DNA of 6,993 nucleotides, from NCBI GenBank assembly GCA_022428185.1, contig JAKMCZ010000176.1:1-6993 (forward strand), in the 5' to 3' direction. Both the position numbers and the translations under genes were made by a program. Shown here piece by piece: positions 1-5,377 of this stretch. The notes beneath the pieces were generated by a model. It did no database searches, had not been told where the DNA came from, and worked only from the letters and a program-made list of their open reading frames with translations. How positions within the stretch are numbered: the stretch's first letter is position 1; each line of letters starts with the position of its first letter. The stretch is from Alphaproteobacteria bacterium. GTDB taxonomy: Bacteria > Pseudomonadota > Alphaproteobacteria > RS24.

Positions 1-140
1 GCAAAGCCAAAACCGGTTTCCACACTGCCGGAGCTTAAAAGATCGGCTGAAATGCTGGTGTTTATATTGCCGATAATTTGCGCTTGCGCGCTCGGCGAAA
101 CAAGTGTGCCCAAAAAAGCTAAAACGATTAATCTGTTCAT
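1..140 (-). CDS. Exported protein, N-terminal fragment (cut by window edge)
   Basis: An open frame starts at an ATG read on the minus strand (bases 138-140) and runs off the left edge, giving 46 residues. The N-terminus is a clear Sec signal peptide: a short basic start (MNR), a hydrophobic core (LIVLAFLGTLV) and an SPSAQA-Q cleavage site near residue 20. The mature part begins QIIGNINTSISADLLSSGS and is polar, Ser/Asn/Gly-rich, without stops. The product should reach the periplasm, the outer membrane or the outside. The family cannot be recognised from 26 mature residues; a beta-structured envelope protein would fit but is a guess. No strong Shine-Dalgarno is visible. The gene is divergent from the symporter gene and shares its upstream gap. 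Confidence 0.62.
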   Translation of the reverse strand, partial: MNRLIVLAFLGTLVSPSAQAQIIGNINTSISADLLSSGSVETGFGF

Positions 141-301
141 GACGCTCACGACTCGCTTTCGAACCCGTCTAAACCCGGAGCTGTAGCATAATCCGGTGGC
201 TATATAAATCGTTGAAAATCGCTGCCGATCAGAGTCGATGCTTGAGTGTCGGCGAAAAGCTTGTTAGCGTTTTCCATCTTTTCCCTACATCAGAGCTGCT
301 T

Positions 302-1804
302 GTGCCCAGACCGTTTTCATTTTTACTACCGCTTTTATCGATTTTCCCCATGCCGGCCCTTGCGCAATCTTTTGATGAACAAATAAATCAACTGATGCAG
401 CCGCTGACCGATGTTTTGTCGGCCTTTATTTTTTATTCAGTGCCGATGGCCGGAGCCGACGTGCCGCTGATTGTTTTATGGCTAGTCATTGCGGCTTTCT
501 TTTTCACTTTTTATCTCGGTTTCATCAATCTGCGCGGGTTTTCTTTTGCGGTCAGTGTTGTGCGCGGGGCGCTGCGCAACGACAAGCATGATGGCGAGAT
601 AAGCCATTTTCAGGCGCTGACTGCTGCCATGTCGGGCACAATCGGGGTCGGCAATCTGGCCGGTGTCGCCATTACCGTCTCTCTGGGCGGGCCGGGGGCC
701 ATATTTTGGCTGATTGTTGCCGGTCTGGTCGGCATGACGACAAAATTTGTTGAATGCACATTGGGTGTCAAATACCGCACCATCAATCCCGACGGCACGG
801 TGTCGGGCGGGCCAATGTATTATTTGCGCGATGGACTGGCCGAGAAAGGCTATGTGCGTCTCGGTAAATATCTCGGCGCATTTTTTGCCGTCAGCATCAT
901 TATAGGCTGTTTAGGGGCGGGCAATATGTTCCAGTCCAATCAGGCTTATGTGCAATTACTGCAAGTTTCAGGCGGCGAAGACAGCCCGCTTGTCGGTTAT
1001 GGCTGGCTGGTCGGTATTTGCATGGCGGTTATGGTCGGGTTGATTATTGTCGGCGGTATCAAGTCGATTGCCAATATCACCGTGCGGCTGGTGCCGTTTA
1101 TGGTGGTGATTTATGTCGGCATGGCCTTACTGGTTTTGCTGCTCAATTTCACCGCCATTCCTGCGGCCTTTGCGCTGATTTTCAAATCGGCATTTACGAT
1201 GGAGGGCGTGTCGGGCGGCTTTATCGGCATTATGATTTTGGGCTTTCAGCGCGCCGCCTTTTCCAATGAGGCAGGGCTGGGGTCTGCTGCGATTGCTCAT
1301 TCAGCGGTGCAAACAGACGAGCCGTTGAGCGAGGGCTTTGTTGGTCTGTTGGAGCCGTTTATCGATACGGTGGTGATATGCACGATGACCGGTCTGGTAT
1401 TGGTCATCACCATGTCGCCCGAAGCGTTGATGGGCAGCGGCATGTCGGGCATTGAGCTGACCTCTTCGGCGTTTCAAGAAAACATTTCATGGGCGCCGGT
1501 GCCGTTGGCCTTTGTCGCGATGATTTTCGCGTTTTCGACCATGCTGGCTTGGGCTTATTACGGAATTAAGGGTTGGACCTATTTGCTGGGTGAAGGCAAG
1601 AATAAGGAAAAAGTCTTTGGGCTGATTTTCTGCCTATTCATCGTTATCGGCGCGTCGATTAAATTGGATACGGTGTTGGAATTTGCCGATGCGATGATTT
1701 TCATCATGGCGATTCCCAATCTTATCGGGCTGTATATTCTGGCCCCCGATGTCAAAAAAGACCTCGACGCCTATATGAAGACGCTGGCCGCCAAAGCATC
1801 ATAA
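302..1804 (+). CDS. AGCS-family sodium:alanine (amino acid) symporter
   Basis: Inner-membrane secondary transporter that takes up alanine, glycine or a similar small amino acid with Na+. From the GTG at 302 it is 500 residues, typical for the family. Family hallmarks are present: SGTIGVGNLAG (about 111-121), SGGPMYYL (about 168-175) and FSNEAGLGSAA (about 320-330), the conserved segments that line the substrate and ion sites in this LeuT-fold family, plus about ten further hydrophobic segments. The N-terminus is a Sec signal peptide ending PMPALA-Q around residue 21, followed by an amphipathic SFDEQINQLMQPLTD segment; marine AGCS homologues often have this extra exported N-terminus. I chose GTG 302 because it places the signal peptide at the very start. 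A TTG at 212 would add 30 residues that look non-coding, and a TTG at 242 is also possible. No start has a good Shine-Dalgarno. The family is certain; the exact substrate and the start are not. Confidence 0.93.
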   Translation: MPRPFSFLLPLLSIFPMPALAQSFDEQINQLMQPLTDVLSAFIFYSVPMAGADVPLIVLWLVIAAFFFTFYLGFINLRGFSFAVSVVRGALRNDKHDGEISHFQALTAAMSGTIGVGNLAGVAITVSLGGPGAIFWLIVAGLVGMTTKFVECTLGVKYRTINPDGTVSGGPMYYLRDGLAEKGYVRLGKYLGAFFAVSIIIGCLGAGNMFQSNQAYVQLLQVSGGEDSPLVGYGWLVGICMAVMVGLIIVGGIKSIANITVRLVPFMVVIYVGMALLVLLLNFTAIPAAFALIFKSAFTMEGVSGGFIGIMILGFQRAAFSNEAGLGSAAIAHSAVQTDEPLSEGFVGLLEPFIDTVVICTMTGLVLVITMSPEALMGSGMSGIELTSSAFQENISWAPVPLAFVAMIFAFSTMLAWAYYGIKGWTYLLGEGKNKEKVFGLIFCLFIVIGASIKLDTVLEFADAMIFIMAIPNLIGLYILAPDVKKDLDAYMKTLAAKAS

Positions 1805-1843
1805 TATTTGCCCTGATTGGCGAACTCCCCTAAGGCTTTGTTT

Positions 1844-2113
1844 ATGAATTGGTTTTTTCTGCGTTTGGTCGTGCTTGCGCCGCTATTTGCGGGGTCGTTC
1901 CCGGCTTTTGCCGCTGAATGGACATCTGAGCCTCCGGAAGTGATGGCGGGCGGCGAAATCATCAGCCAATATTATCATCTGTTTTCCAAAACCACCCCGC
2001 CGCATCGCGTTTGGGTTAAATATAAAGACCAGATTTATCTGTGCCAGGGTGAGACCGTTAGCTTTCAGTGCCAAGTCACTGAAACCGCTTCCAGCCAAAC
2101 AGCCGACCAATAG
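1844..2113 (+). CDS. Small exported two-cysteine protein of unknown function
   Basis: I do not recognise this 89-residue protein. ATG 1844 is preferred over an upstream in-frame TTG at 1817 because a TAAGG Shine-Dalgarno (1831-1835) lies 8 bases before it and because a signal peptide then begins the protein: basic Arg7, hydrophobic LVVLAPLFAG, cleavage after FPAFA or FPAFAA (residues 23-24). The mature chain is about 65 residues, with a Tyr/His/Lys-rich middle (SQYYHLFSKTTPPHRVWVKY, 41-60) and two cysteines, Cys67 and Cys76, flanking a short turn. These could form a periplasmic disulfide hairpin. There is no Lys-rich or Cys lipobox, so it is not a lipoprotein. It lies 39 bases after the symporter stop and 42 bases before the first thioesterase, so it is probably co-transcribed with both. 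A periplasmic role is inferred; the function is unknown. Confidence 0.75.
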   Translation: MNWFFLRLVVLAPLFAGSFPAFAAEWTSEPPEVMAGGEIISQYYHLFSKTTPPHRVWVKYKDQIYLCQGETVSFQCQVTETASSQTADQ

Positions 2114-2155
2114 TCGCGATTTGTCGCTTTTTGCTTTTTCCGCTAGTTTGCCGCC

Positions 2156-2656
2156 ATGTCTGATAAAGAACTCATTTTCCCCGACATGCCCGGCATTGAT
2201 ATGACCGTGGTGCAGCAAGACAGCCGCAGCCCGATGGGACAGAATATCGGCATGGTCTATATGGGATTTGGTGACAAACGCATTTTTACCGGACTGAAAT
2301 GGCATGAAAGCCTGGTCGGCAACTCCGAAACCGGCGTTCTGCATGGCGGCGTGGTGACGGCGCTGATTGACGAAACGGCGGGCGGTGCAACCGTGATGGC
2401 GACCGAACATAAATTTTCAGTCGCGACGATTGACCTGCGGGTCGATTATATGCGCCCCGCCGAACCACGACAAAACCTCTATTGCACAGCGTATATTTAT
2501 CGCCTGACACAGCGTGTTGCTTTTTTCGAAGCGCAAGCATTCCACGACGATGCGTCGCGACCCGTCGCTGTCGGCACTGGTACATTCATGCTGGCTGCCA
2601 ATGATTCCGTGCCTGATATTTTGGGCAGTCCGTTTGTGGCGCAAGACAATGCGTGA
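2156..2656 (+). CDS. PaaI-family hotdog-fold acyl-CoA thioesterase (first of tandem pair)
   Basis: Cytoplasmic enzyme predicted to hydrolyse an acyl-CoA thioester to free acid and CoA. The 166 residues contain the PaaI/4HBT signature GVLHGGVVTALIDETAG at about 60-76: His63-Gly64-Gly65 opens the long hotdog helix, and Asp72, seven residues after the last HGG glycine, sits where PaaI enzymes carry their catalytic carboxylate. The following strands (SVATIDLRVDYMRPA, about 88-102, then a RLTQRVAFFEAQAF strand) match the rest of the fold. An N-terminal extension of about 40 residues precedes the domain. There is no clear Shine-Dalgarno before ATG 2156. The stop codon is overlapped by the start of the next thioesterase gene, so the two are translationally coupled. 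Substrate cannot be told from sequence; medium-chain or aromatic acyl-CoA are typical for the family. Confidence 0.9.
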   Translation: MSDKELIFPDMPGIDMTVVQQDSRSPMGQNIGMVYMGFGDKRIFTGLKWHESLVGNSETGVLHGGVVTALIDETAGGATVMATEHKFSVATIDLRVDYMRPAEPRQNLYCTAYIYRLTQRVAFFEAQAFHDDASRPVAVGTGTFMLAANDSVPDILGSPFVAQDNA

Positions 2657-3095
2657 TTTGGATTTCATCAATGAAATTTTGGCGATGATGCCCTATGCCA
2701 AGAAATTGGGAGTCGAAGCCACGCTTGGCGATAGCGGCGGGCTGATATGCTCGATGGCATTTAATGAAAATCATGTCGGCAATAAGCAGTTGCCCGCTTT
2801 GCATGGCGGCAGTCTGGCGAGTTTTTTGGAAATCACCGCGATTTTGGAATTGGCGCGCCAACAAATGGGCTTGCAAGATATTAAAACCATCGAGGCGGGT
2901 CGCGCGGCCATGCCGATACCGGTCAATGTGACGGTGCAATATTTACGCAGTGCGCGCGCTTTGCCGTGTCGTGCTGAGGCAAAGGTTTTAAAAGCCGGTC
3001 GCCGCACCAGCACGGTATTCTGTCAGGCCTGGCAAGAAGATGCAGACAAGCCGGTCACCTCGCTAACCGGCGTTTTTATCCAGCCGAAAAGCTAA
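2649..3095 (+). CDS. PaaI-family hotdog-fold thioesterase (second of tandem pair)
   Basis: A 148-residue hotdog-fold protein starting at ATG 2649, eight bases inside the end of the preceding thioesterase gene. An earlier in-frame ATG at 2514 is unlikely because it would put 45 extra residues entirely over the neighbour's coding sequence. The signature is LPALHGGSLASFLEITA (about 48-64): HGG at 52-54, and the residue seven positions on, Glu61, replaces the Asp seen in its partner. Glu at this position is the nucleophile of Arthrobacter-type 4-hydroxybenzoyl-CoA thioesterases, so activity is plausible. The rest (VNVTVQYLRSARALPCRAEA, then KAGRRTSTVFCQAW) fits the fold's strands. The overlap suggests stoichiometric synthesis with the upstream protein and possibly a mixed oligomer, since hotdog enzymes work as dimers or tetramers. 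Substrate unknown. Confidence 0.86.
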   Translation: MRDLDFINEILAMMPYAKKLGVEATLGDSGGLICSMAFNENHVGNKQLPALHGGSLASFLEITAILELARQQMGLQDIKTIEAGRAAMPIPVNVTVQYLRSARALPCRAEAKVLKAGRRTSTVFCQAWQEDADKPVTSLTGVFIQPKS

Positions 3096-3122
3096 GTCCA
3101 TTTCCGCTTGCCTCATAGCGTC

Positions 3123-3136
3123 AAGCTTGTAAGCTT
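3123..3136. promoter_or_regulatory. 14-base near-palindrome upstream of yghU; possible operator
   Basis: AAGCTTGTAAGCTT consists of two AAGCTT blocks, each its own reverse complement, separated by GT; read on the opposite strand it becomes AAGCTTACAAGCTT. It lies in the 62-base gap before yghU and 11 bases ahead of the AGGAG ribosome site. Compact inverted repeats in this position are often repressor or activator sites. A weak promoter-like pair overlaps it (TTGCCT 3108-3113, 16-base spacer, TAAGCT 3130-3135). The repeat is seen; an operator role is inferred. Confidence 0.3.
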
Positions 3137-3157
3137 TGGGCAAAAGAGGAGACAGCT

Positions 3158-4009
3158 ATGAGCGAAACCGAATATGTACCGCCAAAAATCTGGGAATGGG
3201 ACCAAGAAAGCGGCGGACGCTTTGCCAGCATTAACCGCCCGATAGCCGGGGCGACGCATGACAAAGAACTGCCGGTTGGCGAGCACCCAATTCAGCTTTA
3301 TTCATTGGGCACACCCAATGGGGTGAAAGTAACGGTGATGCTGGAAGAACTTTTGGCGCTGGGGCATAAAGATGCCGAATATGATGCTTGGCTCATCAAT
3401 ATTGGTGAGGGCGACCAGTTCGGTTCGGGTTTTGTCGATGTCAATCCGAACTCTAAAATTCCTGCCATGATGGACAGAAGCGGCAAAGAGCCAATCCGAA
3501 TTTTTGAAAGCGCATCTATGCTGGTTCATCTAGCCGAGAAATTTGATGCGTTCATGCCCAAAGACGGGCAAGCCCGCGCTGAGGCCTATAGTTGGACATT
3601 TTGGTTGATGGGCTCAGCCCCTTATCTCGGCGGCGGCTTTGGTCATTTTTATGCCTATGCGCCGACCAAAATGGAATATCCGATCAATCGGTTTGCTATG
3701 GAAGCAAAGCGGCAAATGGACGTTTTGGATCGCCATCTAGCCGACAATGATTATCTGGCAGGCAAGGATTATACGATTGCCGATATGGCGACATGGCCGT
3801 GGTATGGGGCGCTGGCCTCAGGCCTGCTTTATGACTCAGCTGAATTTTTGCAAGTGCATGAATATAAAAACGTCAATCGCTGGGCCAAGCAAATTGCTGA
3901 CCGACCTGCGGTTCAACGTGGTGCGATTGTCAATCGGCCCTGGGGTGACAAAACGGCGATTGAACGTCACAGCGCGGCTGATATTGACGCTGTTTTGGAT
4001 GCTGACTGA
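3158..4009 (+). CDS. yghU: YghU-type glutathione S-transferase / disulfide-bond oxidoreductase
   Basis: Cytosolic glutathione-dependent disulfide-bond reductase of the Nu-class glutathione transferase group. The 283 residues follow E. coli YghU (288 aa) almost throughout: an N-terminal arm with WEWDQESGGRFASINRP (about 12-28), a thioredoxin-like domain (about 46-130) with LYSLGTPNGVKVTVMLEEL, the cis-Pro segment NPNSKIPA (97-103) and the gamma-Glu-binding ESAS (117-120), then a helical domain with LGGGFGHFYAYAP (157-169) and the TIADMATWPW N-capping box (206-215). Known YghU enzymes bind two glutathiones and reduce small disulfides, with peroxide activity. ATG 3158 has a strong AGGAG site (3147-3151) six bases before it. 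It follows the second thioesterase by 62 bases and ends at the hairpin terminator, so it may be the last gene of the run or have its own promoter. Family assignment is confident. Confidence 0.95.
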   Translation: MSETEYVPPKIWEWDQESGGRFASINRPIAGATHDKELPVGEHPIQLYSLGTPNGVKVTVMLEELLALGHKDAEYDAWLINIGEGDQFGSGFVDVNPNSKIPAMMDRSGKEPIRIFESASMLVHLAEKFDAFMPKDGQARAEAYSWTFWLMGSAPYLGGGFGHFYAYAPTKMEYPINRFAMEAKRQMDVLDRHLADNDYLAGKDYTIADMATWPWYGALASGLLYDSAEFLQVHEYKNVNRWAKQIADRPAVQRGAIVNRPWGDKTAIERHSAADIDAVLDAD

Positions 4010-4014
4010 TATTA

Positions 4015-4041
4015 AAAAGCCGGGTGATGAGCCCGGCTTTT
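4015..4041. terminator. Bidirectional intrinsic terminator between convergent genes
   Basis: A 10-base perfect stem, AAAAGCCGGG (4015-4024) paired with CCCGGCTTTT (4032-4041), encloses a 7-base loop, TGATGAG. On the plus strand it starts 5 bases after the yghU stop and is followed by TCATTTTTCT. On the minus strand it begins 7 bases beyond the barrel gene's stop and ends in TTTTT. The A-rich and T-rich flanks allow Rho-independent termination in both directions. Confidence 0.87.
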
Positions 4042-4048
4042 CATTTTT

Positions 4049-4714
4049 CTAAAAGCTATAAGTCAGGCCGACACGGGCAAAAGGCCAAAGTTCAAACTCG
4101 TCTAAATCATTGTTGATATCGCGCTCTTCAACCTCAATATCGAGGGCCAATGCACCGCATTGCACAAAGCCCAACTGGCACTCTTGCGTCGATAAATTGG
4201 CGCTAATTGAGCCATATTGAATGGCACCGAGGCTGAGGCTTAGCCCCAGACCGCCGCCCACATTGCGCCCAATGCCGAACAGAACATAGGGCGCGGTGTC
4301 GTTTTCAAATCCGACCTCACCGCGCAAAAAACCGACCTGATTGCTGGTGTAAGTCTCGTCACCGATTTCGAACTCGCCAGCACTATCGGGACGCATATTG
4401 ACCGCAATATCCGGCCCGCCCATCACCATGCCGACTTCCATGTTTAGAAATGATAGTGGGAAAAATTGCAAACCGACACGCGGCGCTTCAATCGTCGCTT
4501 CTGCAACGAGTGTGTTGCTGTCGCCATCGGTGAATGAATCATCATAGTCAAGCGTGCTATAGCCAACCACCAAATCGAACCAACTATTAAGGTTTCTTGT
4601 ATATATTGCCTCTAACCCCAACGTGCCGACACCGACGGTAAAGCCGTTACGGCCTTCTGCCGAAGCTGAAAGCGGGGTAACTAAAATGACCAAAGCCAAG
4701 AACAAATAACGCAT
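4049..4714 (-). CDS. Small outer-membrane beta-barrel protein
   Basis: Predicted integral outer-membrane protein of 221 residues. ATG 4714 is chosen over an upstream in-frame ATG at 4777 because a GGAGGA Shine-Dalgarno (4721-4726) sits six bases before it and a signal peptide then begins the protein (MRYLFLALVILVTPLSASA-E, cleavage near residue 19). The mature chain has alternating amphipathic strands (GFTVGVGTLGLEAIYTR; APYVLFGIGRNVGGGLGLSLSLG; PFARVGLTYSF) and ends in Tyr-Ser-Phe, the terminal aromatic recognised by the BAM machinery. The late APY-FGIGR-GGGLGLS-LG block, then a short Asp/Glu-rich stretch (DINNDLDEFELWP, 199-211) and a closing strand, resembles a widespread 8-10-strand barrel group in proteobacteria. 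Cys179 and Cys186 are close enough to form a loop disulfide. Function, such as pore or adhesin, is not evident. A promoter lies upstream. Confidence 0.78.
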   Translation of the reverse strand: MRYLFLALVILVTPLSASAEGRNGFTVGVGTLGLEAIYTRNLNSWFDLVVGYSTLDYDDSFTDGDSNTLVAEATIEAPRVGLQFFPLSFLNMEVGMVMGGPDIAVNMRPDSAGEFEIGDETYTSNQVGFLRGEVGFENDTAPYVLFGIGRNVGGGLGLSLSLGAIQYGSISANLSTQECQLGFVQCGALALDIEVEERDINNDLDEFELWPFARVGLTYSF

Positions 4715-4750
4715 AACTAATCCTCCAAAACGCAAACTAGCATTGCGCGC

Positions 4751-4779
4751 TTGATAGGCCAATGACCGAATAGTCACAA
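4751..4779 (-). promoter_or_regulatory. Predicted sigma70-type promoter for the beta-barrel gene
   Basis: Read on the minus strand: -35 TTGTGA (4774-4779), a 17-base spacer, then -10 TATCAA (4751-4756); each box matches consensus at four of six positions. Transcription would start near 4744, giving a leader of about 30 bases that contains the GGAGGA ribosome site. Inferred by eye. Confidence 0.42.
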
Positions 4780-4796
4780 TCGGTTTTTTGTATTGA

Positions 4797-4825
4797 TTGC
4801 CAAGTCGGGCCGCGCCCCGTAAATT
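4797..4825 (+). promoter_or_regulatory. Predicted sigma70-type promoter for the TerB-like gene
   Basis: -35 TTGCCA (4797-4802, five of six consensus), a 17-base spacer, and -10 TAAATT (4820-4825, four of six). A start near 4832 gives a leader of about 20 bases that includes the AGAGGTG ribosome site. The spacer contains the GC-rich inverted repeat GGGC-CGC-GCCC (4807-4817), which could be a regulator site or may only affect melting. Confidence 0.48.
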
Positions 4826-4851
4826 GGTCGCATTAGTAGAGGTGTTGCGTT

Positions 4852-5361
4852 ATGCCCATTCAATTATTGACCGCTTTGGGCGGTGTATTATTGGTTGCTT
4901 TAGTGTTGGCTGTCTGGCTCGTGCGTCGGCGTGTCAGCAGCTACCGTAAAACGGTTTTCGAGCGGGTTGAAACAGCTCATGCCGATGACCGGCTCGGGCA
5001 AGTGGTCAGGCAGCGCGAAGACAGTTTTTTGAGCATTGTTTATGGGCTGGCTGCCGCGATGGTGGTGGCCGACGGCCAAGTCGAGCAAAGCGAAATTGAT
5101 ATAGCAGAGAAATTGGGTGCGCGTCTGATTGCCAATTTTGACAATGACGCTTTTTTGAAAGTGGTTAAAGGCCATGCGCAATTGCCGCGCTTCAACGATA
5201 TGGTCGACGCGGTTGCACCACTTCTGCCGCTAGAAGCAAAAGCTGAAATCTTTGATTATCTGCAAGCCATTGCGACATCAGACGGGCAAATCTCGCCTGA
5301 TGAGCGCCATTATATTCACCATGTCGAGGTTAAATTCGGTCTCGACAAATTGGATAGCTAG
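4852..5361 (+). CDS. Membrane-anchored TerB-like domain protein
   Basis: 169 residues. Residues 3-24 form one transmembrane helix followed at once by RRR (25-27), which by the positive-inside rule places the rest in the cytoplasm. After a charged linker (about 30-58) comes an all-helical TerB/DjlA-N-like domain with its two characteristic repeats: VVADGQVEQSEIDIAEKL (71-88) and ATSDGQISPDERHYIHHV (141-158). In TerB-fold proteins the acidic residues after each DG bind metal ions; here Asp74/Glu78/Glu81 and Asp144/Asp150/Glu151 are candidates. Such proteins are often labelled tellurite resistance, but no other ter gene is near and the real role is probably envelope-stress or metal-linked sensing. 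ATG 4852 has the AGAGGTG site seven bases ahead. It is monocistronic and convergent with the MDR gene, separated by only 16 bases. Family likely, role unknown. Confidence 0.83.
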   Translation: MPIQLLTALGGVLLVALVLAVWLVRRRVSSYRKTVFERVETAHADDRLGQVVRQREDSFLSIVYGLAAAMVVADGQVEQSEIDIAEKLGARLIANFDNDAFLKVVKGHAQLPRFNDMVDAVAPLLPLEAKAEIFDYLQAIATSDGQISPDERHYIHHVEVKFGLDKLDS

Positions 5362-5377
5362 GCTCTACCGCTCGGCT

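Noticed and set aside
2114..2132. Short hairpin GCGA-TTTG-TCGC followed by TTTTT as a terminator between the small exported protein and the first thioesterase
   Set aside because: The stem has only four base pairs and is too weak for an intrinsic terminator; at most it could cause slight attenuation.
1883..2410. Long minus-strand open frame of 175 codons opposite the small exported protein and the first thioesterase
   Set aside because: It spans two well-supported plus-strand genes and the gap between them, and its translation is His/Arg/Ala-rich low-complexity typical of an antisense shadow, with no recognisable domain.
4852..5361. Tellurite resistance operon
   Set aside because: The TerB-like domain is alone, fused to a membrane helix, and no terA, terC, terD or related gene is present, so a resistance label is not supported.
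5362..5377. Terminator in the 16-base gap between the TerB-like gene and the MDR gene
   Set aside because: I could find no stem of useful length with a T-run on either strand here.
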